A stretch of DNA of 64,000 bases. It comes from Halosimplex aquaticum. GTDB lineage: Archaea > Halobacteriota > Halobacteria > Halobacteriales > Haloarculaceae. Positions 27,256 through 36,944 of this stretch are shown here, one piece after another. The notes under the pieces were generated by a model. It did not search any database. It was not told the origin of the DNA and worked only from the letters and a program-made list of their open reading frames with translations. The DNA is taken from contig NZ_CP118158.1 of assembly GCF_028747785.1 (NCBI RefSeq), forward strand, positions 2,294,001-2,358,000, given 5' to 3'. How positions within the stretch are numbered: the first letter of the stretch is position 1; every line of letters begins with the position of its first letter. Both the position numbers and the translations under genes were made by a program.

Positions 27256-27555
27256 ATGACGGAAGCTGGAAACCACGGATCCGCGCTCGACAGTGACGAA
27301 ACGGACTCTCGAACGACGCGATCTGGTAAACGGGCGGTCGTTTACCTTCTTTCGGGCGTCCTCATTGTGATAGTCTGTCTGGGTGCGCTGATCGGTTTCG
27401 TCATTCCTCCCGGGAACGCTCGAATCGACCTCTTCGTCTTCCGATTTCAGCCATCGGTGGGGTGGCTGGCACTCTTCGGTGCTGGTTCGGTCGGTCTTCT
27501 TACGCTCGCATTGGTTCTCTATTCGTCGATTGCCTCGCGATACGAGATGCCATGA
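27256..27555 (+). CDS. Small two-helix membrane protein (99 aa)
   Basis: A hydrophilic N-terminus, then YLLSGVLIVIVCLGALIGFV and WLALFGAGSVGLLTLALVLY as membrane helices. The layout (two helices around a short polar loop with DLFVFRFQPS) recalls LapA-type proteins, but the match is weak. It is paired with the preceding gene. Confidence 0.6.
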   Translation: MTEAGNHGSALDSDETDSRTTRSGKRAVVYLLSGVLIVIVCLGALIGFVIPPGNARIDLFVFRFQPSVGWLALFGAGSVGLLTLALVLYSSIASRYEMP

Positions 27556-27731
27556 CCACCTCAACGTGAGACAGGATCGTACCACGAAATTCGAATGAGC
27601 GACTGATCTATCGACGGCCCGCCCCGCCGTCTCTCTGGAGTGGCTCGTACCCAGACTACGCACAAATTAATAATTGAGCCGCACTCTGGTATTAATAAAT
27701 CTTAAAATTGGGCGGTATTGTAGCAGCGGCA

Positions 27732-27741
27732 TTAATATATT
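27732..27741 (+). promoter_or_regulatory. TATA element for the P-type ATPase gene
   Basis: TTAATATATT lies 22-31 nt before the ATG at 27763, consistent with a leaderless or near-leaderless haloarchaeal transcript. The 70 bp before it are notably AT-rich (TAATAATTG and ATTAATAAATC) and could hold a metal-regulator site. Confidence 0.6.
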
Positions 27742-27762
27742 TCGAGGGCTGACCTGATAATA

Positions 27763-30528
27763 ATGACCGATACGTCCGAGGACACTTCTTTCGAGGACGA
27801 TGTCAATTCGTCTCAGGACCACGAACATGGACATGACGACGGAGACCACGACCACGATCATGGACATGACCATGGGGACCACGACCACGAACATGGACAT
27901 GACGACGGTCACAGTGCCGATGCCGATTCCGAACCGATGGGGGAACTCGAAGCGGAGTCGACGGTGCAGCTCTCGGTCCCCGAGATGGACTGTCCGTCCT
28001 GCGCAGGCAAGGTCGAAAACAGCGTCCGGAAACTTGCGGGTATCGAATCGATCGATCCGCAGGTCACGACCGGCACGCTCACCGTAGCCTACGACGGGGA
28101 GGCAACGAGCGCCGAGGCAGTGGCCGAACGCGTCGAGAAAGCCGGATACACCGTCGAGTCGGGTCTCGATGAGGTGACAGAGCGCTACACAGTGCCCGAG
28201 ATGGACTGCGCCTCCTGTGCTGGCAAAGTCGAAAACGCGCTCGAATCCACTGCTGGCGTCAATTCCTATCAGACGCAGCCGACGACGGGGACGGTCGTCG
28301 TCTCCTACGACCGCTCGAAACAGACGACCGAGGGCGTTACCGGATCGATCGAGAGCGCTGGATACGAGGTCACGGACGCTACGGGTCAGGACACGGACGA
28401 GCGGGGCGATGTCGCCACATCGGACAGTATCTGGCGAAGCAGTCGGGCGCTCAAGACCTGGATCAGCGGCGGGTTCACAGTCTTCGGTCTCCTCGTCGAG
28501 TTTCTCCTCACGGGGTTCGACGCTGGTATCGTGACGACGTCGCTCATCTCACTGTCGGTCGCGGACCTGCTCTTCCTCGTGGCCGTCGCGTTCGGCGGGC
28601 AGGAGATCATCCGCGGGGGGTATTATTCACTGCGCAATCGGAACCTCGACATCGACCTCCTGATGAGTATCGCCATCGCAGGCGCTGTGTTGGTCAGCCT
28701 CGCCTTCGGCGAGGAACTCTATATGGAGGCGGCGACGCTCGCCTTCCTGTTCAGCGTCGCAGAACTCTTAGAGCGGTACTCGATGGACAAGGCTCGCAAC
28801 TCGCTCCAGGAGTTGATGGACCTCTCACCCGACGAGGCAACTGTCCGTCGCGACGGTGAGGAAGTTACCATCCCCGTCGACGAGGTCCAGCTCGGCGACG
28901 TGGTCGTCGTTAAACCGGGCGAGAAGATCCCGATGGACGGCGAAGTCGTCGAGGGCGAGAGCGCCGTCAACCAGGCGCCGATCACCGGTGAGAGCGTCCC
29001 CGTCGACAAGACGCCAGGCGACGAGGTCTACGCGGGCACGATCAACGAACAGGGCTATCTCGAAGTCGAGGTCACGTCCGCGGCCGGTGACAACACGCTC
29101 TCGCGAATCGTCGAGATGGTCGAAGACGCACAGTCGAACAAGACCGAGCGCGAGCAGTTCGTCGAGCGCTTCGCCGCGTACTACACGCCGGTCGTCGTGA
29201 CCCTTGCCGTCCTCACGGCCGCCGTGCCGCCACTGGTCATCGACGGAAGTGCCACGCTCGAACTCGCCGGGTTCGCCTACACGTTCACGGGCGCCTGGGA
29301 GACGTGGTTCGTCCACGGCCTCACGCTCATCGTGCTCGCCTGTCCGTGTGCGTTCGTCATCTCGACGCCGGTCTCCGTCGTCTCCGGGATCACCAGCGGA
29401 GCGAAAAACGGGGTTCTGATCAAGGGCGGCAATTACCTGGAGGCGATGGGCGAAGTCGACGCCGTCGCCATGGACAAGACCGGGACACTCACCAAAGGCG
29501 AACTCACTGTGACCGACGTCATCCCGCTCGGTGACAACACCGAGGAGGACGTCCTTCGCTGTGCGCGAGGGCTGGAATCCCGGAGTGAACACCCTATCGG
29601 AGAGGCCATCGTCGAGCGAGCAACCGAACGGGGAGCTAGCGACCGTGAGGTCGACGACTTCGAGAGTATCACCGGGAAAGGCGTCAAAGCCGACCTCGAT
29701 GGCGTCACCCACTACGCCGGCAAGCCCGGATTCTTCGACGAACTCGGGTTCGATCTGGACCACGTCCACGCGGCGACCGACGGCGGGCTCGTCACCCAAA
29801 AGACCCAGCAGCTCTGTGAGAAAAACCGCTGTCTCGACCTCCTCCAGAGCGTCGTCCCCGACCTGCAGGCCGAAGGCAAGACGGTCGTGCTTGTCGGCAC
29901 CGAGGACGATCTCGAGGGCGTCATCGCTGTCGCTGACGAGGTCCGTCCGAAGGCGAAGCGTGCCGTTGCCCGCCTTCGCGAACTCGGTATCGACCGAGTC
30001 GTGATGCTCACTGGCGACAACGAGCGGACGGCCCAGGCCATCGCCGAGCAGGTCGGCGTCGACGAGTACCGTGCCGAACTACTCCCCGACGAAAAGGTCG
30101 AAGCGATCCGGGAACTCGATGCGGACACGGAAGGCGGCGTCGCAATGGTCGGCGACGGTGTCAACGACGCCCCCGCGCTCGCAACAGCCAGTGTCGGCAT
30201 CGCGATGGGCGCCGCCGGAACTGACACGGCCCTCGAAACCGCAGACATCGCGCTGATGGGCGACGACCTCTCGCGGCTCCCGTACCTCTATGAACTCTCG
30301 CACGACGCGAACGGGGTTATCCGGCAGAACATCTGGACGAGTCTCGCAGCGAAGGCGACCCTCGCAGCCGGTGTTCCATTCGGGCTGGTCCCAATCTGGG
30401 CGGCCGTCCTGATCGGTGATGCGGGCATGACGCTGGGCGTCACCGGCAACGCAATGCGACTCTCACGGATACGTCCCGATGAGCTGCTAGACGACCGTAC
30501 TGAGACAGCCGATACCGGAACGGCGTGA
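27763..30528 (+). CDS. P1B-type heavy-metal ATPase, zinc/cadmium type (921 aa)
   Basis: A metal exporter. The N-terminus is a His/Asp-rich run (about residues 18-48), then two HMA domains with MDCPSCAGK (about 76) and MDCASCAGK (about 146). The core shows PITGES, the membrane CPC motif LACPCAF, the phosphorylation site MDKTGTLTKG, SEHPIGEA, and GDGVNDAP. The last membrane region has GDAGMTLGVTGNAMRL, an Asp-x-Gly arrangement typical of Zn/Cd/Pb (P1B-2) pumps; copper pumps lack it. It is co-directional with, and 7 bp from, a CDF exporter gene, forming a zinc-efflux operon. Confidence 0.93.
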   Translation: MTDTSEDTSFEDDVNSSQDHEHGHDDGDHDHDHGHDHGDHDHEHGHDDGHSADADSEPMGELEAESTVQLSVPEMDCPSCAGKVENSVRKLAGIESIDPQVTTGTLTVAYDGEATSAEAVAERVEKAGYTVESGLDEVTERYTVPEMDCASCAGKVENALESTAGVNSYQTQPTTGTVVVSYDRSKQTTEGVTGSIESAGYEVTDATGQDTDERGDVATSDSIWRSSRALKTWISGGFTVFGLLVEFLLTGFDAGIVTTSLISLSVADLLFLVAVAFGGQEIIRGGYYSLRNRNLDIDLLMSIAIAGAVLVSLAFGEELYMEAATLAFLFSVAELLERYSMDKARNSLQELMDLSPDEATVRRDGEEVTIPVDEVQLGDVVVVKPGEKIPMDGEVVEGESAVNQAPITGESVPVDKTPGDEVYAGTINEQGYLEVEVTSAAGDNTLSRIVEMVEDAQSNKTEREQFVERFAAYYTPVVVTLAVLTAAVPPLVIDGSATLELAGFAYTFTGAWETWFVHGLTLIVLACPCAFVISTPVSVVSGITSGAKNGVLIKGGNYLEAMGEVDAVAMDKTGTLTKGELTVTDVIPLGDNTEEDVLRCARGLESRSEHPIGEAIVERATERGASDREVDDFESITGKGVKADLDGVTHYAGKPGFFDELGFDLDHVHAATDGGLVTQKTQQLCEKNRCLDLLQSVVPDLQAEGKTVVLVGTEDDLEGVIAVADEVRPKAKRAVARLRELGIDRVVMLTGDNERTAQAIAEQVGVDEYRAELLPDEKVEAIRELDADTEGGVAMVGDGVNDAPALATASVGIAMGAAGTDTALETADIALMGDDLSRLPYLYELSHDANGVIRQNIWTSLAAKATLAAGVPFGLVPIWAAVLIGDAGMTLGVTGNAMRLSRIRPDELLDDRTETADTGTA

Positions 30529-30535
30529 TCGAGTG

Positions 30536-31459
30536 ATGGCACACGCAGACCACAGCCACGAGAGCGGCGCTGGCGAGTCGACGGCGGATCAGGGGACGAG
30601 TACGCGCAAACTCGCGCTCGTCGCAGTCATCAACTTCGTGGGATTCGTCGTGGAGTTAGCTGGCGGTCTCCTCTTCGGGTCGGTCGCGCTCATCAGCGAC
30701 GCGTTTCACATGCTGTTCGACATGCTCGCGTACGTGATGGCCTTCAGCGCGGGTTACACGGCGGAACGGTTCGAAGGTGGCGAGCGGTGGTCCTACGGAT
30801 TACACCGCCTGGAACCGATCGCGGCGTTTCTGAACGGTATTTTACTCGTCCCGATGGTTGGGTACATCGTCTGGGAGGCCTATCAGCGCTTTCTCGACCC
30901 CATCGCGATTAACGCCAGGCTGACACTCGTCATTGCGACAGGTGGCCTGCTCGTGAATCTCGGTTCGGTGTACGTCTTGCAGGGTGGCGAGATGAGTCTC
31001 AACGAACGCGGCGCGTTCTACCACCTGCTCGGTGACGCCGGTGGCTCAGTAGCGGTTATCGTCTCGACGATCGCCGTTGCAGTATTCGATCTACCCGTTG
31101 CGGATCCCGCCGCGGCAGTGCTTATCGGACTGCTCGTGCTCTGGTCGGCCGGGAAAGTGCTCTGGGAGAGTACGTCCATCCTCTTGCAACGAAGTCCGAC
31201 GTCGCCGGCGGATTTGCGAGAGATACTCACCGAGATTGACGGGGTCGACACTGTCGACGACCTTCACGTCTGGCAAGTCTGTAGCCAACTTACCGTCGGT
31301 ACCGTTCGGGTGGTTAGTGACTCCCCGGACGCCAATTCGCGGAGTGTCCTCCAGCAGCGAATCCACGACCGCTTCGCTGAGCACGGGATCGAACACGTCA
31401 CCGTCGAGGTACTCGACTCCCGCGATCAACTGAATACCGATGATCGCCACGCCCATTGA
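30536..31459 (+). CDS. Cation diffusion facilitator exporter (307 aa)
   Basis: A CDF antiporter that expels divalent metal, most likely zinc, in exchange for protons. Six membrane segments; metal-site motifs DAFHMLFD in helix II and HLLGDAGG in helix V; a cytoplasmic C-terminal domain (VDTVDDLHVWQVCSQL). The N-terminus carries HADHSHESG. ATG at 30536 is used, with GTG at 30533 also possible. It follows the P-type ATPase with 7 bp spacing, so both would be induced together. Confidence 0.93.
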   Translation: MAHADHSHESGAGESTADQGTSTRKLALVAVINFVGFVVELAGGLLFGSVALISDAFHMLFDMLAYVMAFSAGYTAERFEGGERWSYGLHRLEPIAAFLNGILLVPMVGYIVWEAYQRFLDPIAINARLTLVIATGGLLVNLGSVYVLQGGEMSLNERGAFYHLLGDAGGSVAVIVSTIAVAVFDLPVADPAAAVLIGLLVLWSAGKVLWESTSILLQRSPTSPADLREILTEIDGVDTVDDLHVWQVCSQLTVGTVRVVSDSPDANSRSVLQQRIHDRFAEHGIEHVTVEVLDSRDQLNTDDRHAH

Positions 31460-31483
31460 GCACATCCCACGAAGAATATTAAA

Positions 31484-31495
31484 GTCTATATTATA
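31484..31495 (+). promoter_or_regulatory. TATA element before propeller paralogue 2
   Basis: TCTATATTATAT is centred 27 nt before the ATG at 31517, the usual distance for a leaderless haloarchaeal gene. It marks an independent promoter for the propeller genes, separate from the exporter operon. Confidence 0.6.
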
Positions 31496-31516
31496 TTGGA
31501 ATCATCTCGATAACAT

Positions 31517-32998
31517 ATGATTGGGTCCCGTAAGCAGTTCCTCCGGCTATTTTTCGCCCTCCTCGTCGTTCTTTCCATCGGTAGTGTTGCAGTCAGCTAT
31601 GCCACGGCGAAACCCAACCTCGCGGAAACTCACTCACCCGCATCCGCAAACATTTCGGGGTATACCGCGCCCCCGGCAGACGGAACGACGTCGGTCGCGT
31701 CTGAGAAAACGGGCCGTTCGGAATCAGATGACGCGGCTCACTCGTCGTTACGAGCACGAGCAAACAACTCGACACGTGAAGTCAGTGACGACATTGGTAC
31801 CGTGACCGTGGTTAGTACGCAAGGCTTCTACGTATCCGACGAAGAGGCAGAACTCGTCGCGTTCTCCGAGACTGGTCGAGTCCTGTATTACAACAGCACC
31901 TATCGCGTGTACTTCGACGTCGATCCGGTCCCGGGCACCCAGTACACCGTCGAGTACTTGGCGTCGAAGCATCTCAACGGAGACGACTGCCGAACCGTGC
32001 GTACTGAACGGTGTACATATAACGTTTACAAACGGCTCAATCTCTCGACCGGGGAAGAACGGGAGATCTATGGCGAAGTGACGCCGCAGATATTCTCAGG
32101 ACGCTGGCACGACGTCGACCGGATCAACGAGACGCATGTTGCTATCGCGGACATCCTTCGAGACAGCGTCCGGGTTGTCAATACGACGAGCGACGAGACG
32201 GTCTGGGAGTGGAACGCCTCGTCGTATTTCCCTCCGAACGTCGGCGGTGCCGAGGGAGACTGGTCGCACATCAACGATGTCGAAGTACTCGATGACGGCC
32301 GGTTCACGGTCGGCGTCCGGAATATGGATCGGGTCGTCTTCGTCGAACCAGGTGAAGGCGTCCAGTCCGACTGGACGCTCGGCGAAGAGAACAACTACAG
32401 TATCCTTTACGAGCAACACAATCCCGACTATATCCCCGCTAGTCGCGGTGGCCCCGCGATAACGGTCGCCGATTCCGAGAATTCTCGAGTGCTGGAGTAC
32501 CAGCGACAGAACGGCTCGTGGACGCGCAGTTGGGGGTGGCACGACAGTCGGCTCCAGTGGCCCCGCGACGCAGACCGACTCCCGAGCGGGAACACGCTGG
32601 TCTCCGATACACACGGGGACCGCGTTGCGGAAGTCGCACCGAATGGAACGGTCGTCTGGAGTGTCACGGTGGGGATGCCATACGAAGCAGAGCGACTCGG
32701 GACTGGCGACGAGAGTGCCGGCGGTCAAAGTATGCAAGAACTACGAGGTTCTCCCGGCACTATCACACATCGAGATCGTGGGATCGACTCGTCGGTCTGG
32801 CTGTCGATCAAGCGCTTCATGCCCAGTTTGCCCGTCAACGGCGCACTCTACGCCGGGCCTTCGTGGGTCCGATTTGCCGAATTGAGCTTCATCGTCGTCG
32901 CTGTACTGAGCCTTCTCACCTGGTGTGGGTTCGAAATTCGCTGGTCTCGATACGGTTTCCGTACCAGCGCGAGAAAATTGGTCGGTCGATTTATCTAA
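31517..32998 (+). CDS. Arylsulfotransferase-like surface propeller protein, paralogue 2
   Basis: 493 aa. The N-terminal signal FFALLVVLSIGSVAVSYATA is followed by a Ser/Thr-rich linker, the propeller (RWHDVDRI, DWSHINDVEVL, EQHNPDYI, VADSENSRVLEY, QWPRDADRLPSGNTLVSD) and a C-terminal helix (ELSFIVVAVLSLLTWCGFEI) with a basic tail, so it is anchored with the propeller outside. Unlike paralogue 1 it carries a long low-complexity linker after the signal. First of three tandem co-directional copies. Confidence 0.75.
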   Translation: MIGSRKQFLRLFFALLVVLSIGSVAVSYATAKPNLAETHSPASANISGYTAPPADGTTSVASEKTGRSESDDAAHSSLRARANNSTREVSDDIGTVTVVSTQGFYVSDEEAELVAFSETGRVLYYNSTYRVYFDVDPVPGTQYTVEYLASKHLNGDDCRTVRTERCTYNVYKRLNLSTGEEREIYGEVTPQIFSGRWHDVDRINETHVAIADILRDSVRVVNTTSDETVWEWNASSYFPPNVGGAEGDWSHINDVEVLDDGRFTVGVRNMDRVVFVEPGEGVQSDWTLGEENNYSILYEQHNPDYIPASRGGPAITVADSENSRVLEYQRQNGSWTRSWGWHDSRLQWPRDADRLPSGNTLVSDTHGDRVAEVAPNGTVVWSVTVGMPYEAERLGTGDESAGGQSMQELRGSPGTITHRDRGIDSSVWLSIKRFMPSLPVNGALYAGPSWVRFAELSFIVVAVLSLLTWCGFEIRWSRYGFRTSARKLVGRFI

Positions 32999-33125
32999 AG
33001 CCAATGAGTCAGAATCCTGTCCAAAACTGGCAGAACGCGATGGGTAGTGCCGATAGGCGATTCTCGTCGGTCGTTCGATGGACGGCCAGAAAACATATTT
33101 CAGCGTTAGTAGGGTGGCTCAACTG

Positions 33126-34583
33126 ATGGACCGAGCTCGGCTATCTGCGGTGCTTTCCATGTTCCTCGTCGCGCAGATACTCGTGGTCCCCGTCATCGCC
33201 TCGGGACAGACCGGACATTCCGCAGGTTTCGCTTCCGGTGTCTCGGATAGTACACTACCAGTAGACCGCTCGGAGGTGAGAGCGGTTTCGAATCAGGTAT
33301 CAAATCCCTGCGTCGGAACGATGGAGACCCGACCCGAGCGGACGACGCTCCTCTCGATACAGGGTGCTCGCGGCAGCGAGAAGGCGAATGCGATGGTACT
33401 CGGAATCCGACCGAACGGATCGGTGGTCGGCGTCCACAATGGCTCGGCCAACAACCGCTGGTGGTATTACGACGTCGACCGGCTCGCCAACGGAAATCTC
33501 CTGCTATCGACGACGAAACCGGGGATCTCCGTAATCGAAGAGAGCGACCCGTCCACTGGAGAGCACGTTTCGATACGGGAGTTTCCCGAAGTCCTCGACT
33601 CCCACGACGTCGACCTGATCAACGGCGACGAGCTGCTCGTCAACGACATGAGTCAGGACGGCGAGGACCGTGTGTTCGTCTACAACCTCACCAGAGAGGA
33701 GATCACGTGGGAGTACTGGTTTGCCAATCACTCGGACCGGTTCCCCAAGGACGGCGGCGGAGAGTATGGCGGTGACTGGACGCACAACAACGATGTCGAG
33801 CAGATCAACAACGGGACATTCATGGTGTCAGTTCGGAACTTCGACCAGGTGGTCGCGATCAACCGCTCGACGAAGGAACTGGAGTGGCAACTCGGAGCGG
33901 ACGGTAACTACACGACTCTCAACGAGCAGCACAATCCGGACTACTTCACGGGCTCGAACGGGCGACCGTCGATCATCATTGCCGATAGTCGCAACGATCG
34001 TGTCGTCGAATACGCCCGCGAGAACGGTACGTGGAACAAAACGTGGGTACTCCGAGGCGGTGGGTTGGACGAACCACGAGACGCGGATCGACTGCCCAAC
34101 GGGAACACGCTTGTCTCGGACCGCCGCGGAGATAGACTGCTCGAAGTGACTCCCCAGGGGGAAGTCGTCTGGGAGTTCTACGCACCCTGGCAACCGTACG
34201 ACGCCGAACGCATCGGGACCGGTGACGAATCGTCTGGGCCGAGCGCCAGACAACTGAACGCGACAGGTATCCACGAGATGACGGGCAGTGTCGGCGTCAA
34301 CGACACACGAGCGGCACAATGCTACAACTATCTCATACGTCTCGAAGACGGTGGTCGATTGCTCCCGTCCAATGTGGGCACACCGACCGACAGGTCTGAG
34401 CCGGCCACCGCCGGGACCGCTTCCGATCCCGGCGACAATCGAGAATTACCGTCGGATGAGAGCGCGCTCGGGACGCCGACTCCAGACGCTGGTGTGCCGA
34501 CACCGCTCCTGCTGGGTGGTGGTGTGCTAGTACTCCTGGCCATCGTCGCTCTCGGCGGGTACGCGTTCACACGACGTCACTAA
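33126..34583 (+). CDS. Arylsulfotransferase-like surface propeller protein, paralogue 3
   Basis: 485 aa from ATG at 33126, chosen because it gives a clean signal peptide (LSAVLSMFLVAQILVVPVIA); the frame opens 16 codons earlier. The propeller blocks are SHDVDLINGDELLV, DWTHNNDVEQI, EQHNPDYF, IADSRNDRVVEY and PRDADRLPNGNTLVSD. A proline/threonine-rich stalk (TPTPDAGVPTP) leads to a C-terminal helix and an RRH end, the layout of a stalked cell-surface protein. Confidence 0.75.
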   Translation: MDRARLSAVLSMFLVAQILVVPVIASGQTGHSAGFASGVSDSTLPVDRSEVRAVSNQVSNPCVGTMETRPERTTLLSIQGARGSEKANAMVLGIRPNGSVVGVHNGSANNRWWYYDVDRLANGNLLLSTTKPGISVIEESDPSTGEHVSIREFPEVLDSHDVDLINGDELLVNDMSQDGEDRVFVYNLTREEITWEYWFANHSDRFPKDGGGEYGGDWTHNNDVEQINNGTFMVSVRNFDQVVAINRSTKELEWQLGADGNYTTLNEQHNPDYFTGSNGRPSIIIADSRNDRVVEYARENGTWNKTWVLRGGGLDEPRDADRLPNGNTLVSDRRGDRLLEVTPQGEVVWEFYAPWQPYDAERIGTGDESSGPSARQLNATGIHEMTGSVGVNDTRAAQCYNYLIRLEDGGRLLPSNVGTPTDRSEPATAGTASDPGDNRELPSDESALGTPTPDAGVPTPLLLGGGVLVLLAIVALGGYAFTRRH

Positions 34584-34603
34584 CCTCGGTGATCAAAAAC
34601 AGT

Positions 34604-36043
34604 ATGACCCAAATTCAAGGGACTCTGATGCAACATCTCCCCGCTCGATTTCGAACCCGGCGCTGGGTTGCTCGATTCGCCGTCGGAGTGGTCGTTCTCG
34701 CACTCCTTACCCCGACGGGGGTCGCGGCTGTTACGCCACCCGATAGGCCGAACCTCGAGAAGGGGACGGTCCAGCGTCCGGCAAACGGTACGACAGTCAT
34801 CTCGGTCCAGGGCTTCAAGATGAGGAACCAGAGCAGCGCAAAGAAGCCCGCCCGACTCGTCGGTGTCGGGCCGAACGGCAGCGTCGAGTGGGTTCGCGAT
34901 GGAAGTGACGAAGGAATCGCCTGGTTTTACGACGTCGATCCGCTTGGCAACGGAACCCTCCTAATCACAGGGATCCGCCCGGGAGAGACTATCGTCGAAG
35001 CCTGGAATCCAGAGACAGGTGAAACGTTGTGGACCGAACGATTCGATATCGAAGATACACACGACGTCGACCTGATCAACGGCGACCAACTCCTCGTCGC
35101 CAACATGCGAAACTACAACGAAACGACTGGGCGAAACAACGACCGGATCTTCATCTACGACCGCTCCGAGAACGAGACCGTCTGGGAATGGCGATTCCGT
35201 AATCACGGCTATAATCGGAGCGGTGGTGGAGACTACACTGAAGATTGGACGCACGTCAACGATGTCGACAAGATCGGTGAGGGAAGGTACCTCGTCTCAC
35301 CGCGTAATTTCGACCAGAGCATCGTGGTGAACCGTTCGACCGGGAACGTTTCGATGCAGCTCGGTTCCGACGGGGACCTCGAGACGCTTTACGAACAGCA
35401 CAATCCGCAGTATCTCCGCGGGGAAGACGGCACTCCGACGATGCTCGTCGCCGACAGTGAGAACGATCGCATCGTCGAGTACGCCCGTGAGAATGGGTCG
35501 TGGACCCGAACGTGGACGCTCGGCTCTATCGAATCGTTAGACTGGCCACGCGATGCAGACCGCCTGCCGAACGGCAATACGCTGGTTACGGATACCCTCA
35601 ACCACCGGGTGATCGAGGTTACGCAAGACGGTGAGGTCGTCTGGGAGTTCTACGCCCCCTGGGGGACCTACGAGGCCGAGCGAATGCAGCTGGGTGACGA
35701 ACCCGGTGGGCCGGCAGTCAGCGAACAGGACGCGACCGGGTCGTACAACATCTCGGGTAGTGCAGGGCTCACCCCCGGGACTGGTGACCAGCAGACGTTC
35801 GCACAGTGGGTCGAGTCGACATCTGCTGGGACTCCGTTCGCTGGTATCAGTGGGTGGTTCGCTGCTCGATGGTCGCACATCACGCCGTGGATTCGTCCTG
35901 TCTGGATGGGTTCGTGGGCATTCGCAGCGGCGACGGGGGCTGCGGTGGTCCTGATTGGATGGACAATTACCGAAATTACTCTTCAGAGACGAACAATCGT
36001 CGCCCTTCTGCGCCGTGCAGTAGCAAGTACAAAGGATGCTTAA
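34604..36043 (+). CDS. Arylsulfotransferase-like surface propeller protein, paralogue 4
   Basis: About 479 aa. Signal FAVGVVVLALLTPTGVAA, then the propeller with THDVDLINGDQLLV, DWTHVNDVDKI, EQHNPQYL, VADSENDRIVEY and DWPRDADRLPNGNTLVTD. The C-terminal helix is WAFAAATGAAVVLIGWTITE, with a basic end. It is closest to paralogue 3 by eye. Start choices include GTG 34589 and ATG 34628. The 8-bp overlap with the next small gene suggests the tandem array is one transcript. Confidence 0.75.
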   Translation: MTQIQGTLMQHLPARFRTRRWVARFAVGVVVLALLTPTGVAAVTPPDRPNLEKGTVQRPANGTTVISVQGFKMRNQSSAKKPARLVGVGPNGSVEWVRDGSDEGIAWFYDVDPLGNGTLLITGIRPGETIVEAWNPETGETLWTERFDIEDTHDVDLINGDQLLVANMRNYNETTGRNNDRIFIYDRSENETVWEWRFRNHGYNRSGGGDYTEDWTHVNDVDKIGEGRYLVSPRNFDQSIVVNRSTGNVSMQLGSDGDLETLYEQHNPQYLRGEDGTPTMLVADSENDRIVEYARENGSWTRTWTLGSIESLDWPRDADRLPNGNTLVTDTLNHRVIEVTQDGEVVWEFYAPWGTYEAERMQLGDEPGGPAVSEQDATGSYNISGSAGLTPGTGDQQTFAQWVESTSAGTPFAGISGWFAARWSHITPWIRPVWMGSWAFAAATGAAVVLIGWTITEITLQRRTIVALLRRAVASTKDA

Positions 36044-36278
36044 CGCCCCCTATCCCAACTCTGAGATTTTTGTGTCAGACGCGATTACAGCGAGTATGCC
36101 CCTTTCAGAGCAGTTGGATACGTTGGTCGGAGACGATCACTGGGCCAGTTTGCTCTTGGGTGTTGTTTCTGTTCTCATTGCTGGCCTAGTTTTTGGGCTT
36201 GAGTGGTATTACGTGGGGATCCTCGGAGCAGTAAGTTATGGAGCAAGCGAATTAGCGATCTACACCTATAGCCAGTGA
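36036..36278 (+). CDS. Small membrane protein (80 aa)
   Basis: Overlaps the end of propeller paralogue 4 by 8 bp. An N-terminal polar part, then hydrophobic ASLLLGVVSVLIAGLVFGLE and a second short segment. A later start (MPLSEQLDTL) is possible. No family recognised. Its position makes it a candidate partner of the propeller proteins. Confidence 0.5.
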   Translation: MLNAPYPNSEIFVSDAITASMPLSEQLDTLVGDDHWASLLLGVVSVLIAGLVFGLEWYYVGILGAVSYGASELAIYTYSQ

Positions 36279-36365
36279 CACGGATAGTCGGATGATGTTT
36301 CTGCCGATGGCTACGTCTAAAATGGCATTTCGGCACGCTCAAACGGCTTATTTGATCCCATTCCA

Positions 36366-36944
36366 CTAACTATCCACACGTTCAAGATCACAGAGATTCC
36401 AGACACCACGCGTAGAATTGACAGTGAGTACTCCTTGTTCAAACGAAAGGGTGGTAATCCTGTCCATCGGTATCTGCTCCGACTGGACCACCGTTTCCAT
36501 CCGGGCAAGGCTTATCATGATTTCGTCAATGGAAATGTAGTCATCGGTTCGTATGACCCGGGTGAATGTATATTCTCGTGCGGGCTCGATACCATACTGT
36601 TCGCCAGCACAACGGGTTCCAGATACCCAGACTTGGGAGCCATCCGCAGACTTTGTATTCAGTTCAATGACTGCAGCGAGGACGTCCCGATAGGAGTCAT
36701 CCACGACAGAACAGGCACGTTTCCAGACCACCAATCCAAGGAGTGTTCCGAGGATCGGAAACACAACGATACTAACGAGCGCATACACTCCGACGAGCCA
36801 TCCCAACGGAATCAACGCGACGAAGGCCAAGAGAAAACTTGCGAGAAAGTACTGAACCAGTCCCTCCATGGGATCCCAGGCACGGTTCCACTGGCGACGA
36901 GTTGCCGGACTTGATTGGGGGATTTGCGGCTGATCGGCTGTCAT
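36366..36944 (-). CDS. Membrane protein with two N-terminal helices (192 aa)
   Basis: Residues about 30-72 form two hydrophobic segments (LVQYFLASFLLAFVALIPLG and VSIVVFPILGTLLGLVVW). The remainder is a soluble beta-rich domain (YTFTRVIRTDDYISIDEIMI). It overlaps the next gene on the strand by 4 bp and so belongs to the wHTH/membrane operon that follows. Function unknown. Confidence 0.6.
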   Translation of the reverse strand: MTADQPQIPQSSPATRRQWNRAWDPMEGLVQYFLASFLLAFVALIPLGWLVGVYALVSIVVFPILGTLLGLVVWKRACSVVDDSYRDVLAAVIELNTKSADGSQVWVSGTRCAGEQYGIEPAREYTFTRVIRTDDYISIDEIMISLARMETVVQSEQIPMDRITTLSFEQGVLTVNSTRGVWNLCDLERVDS

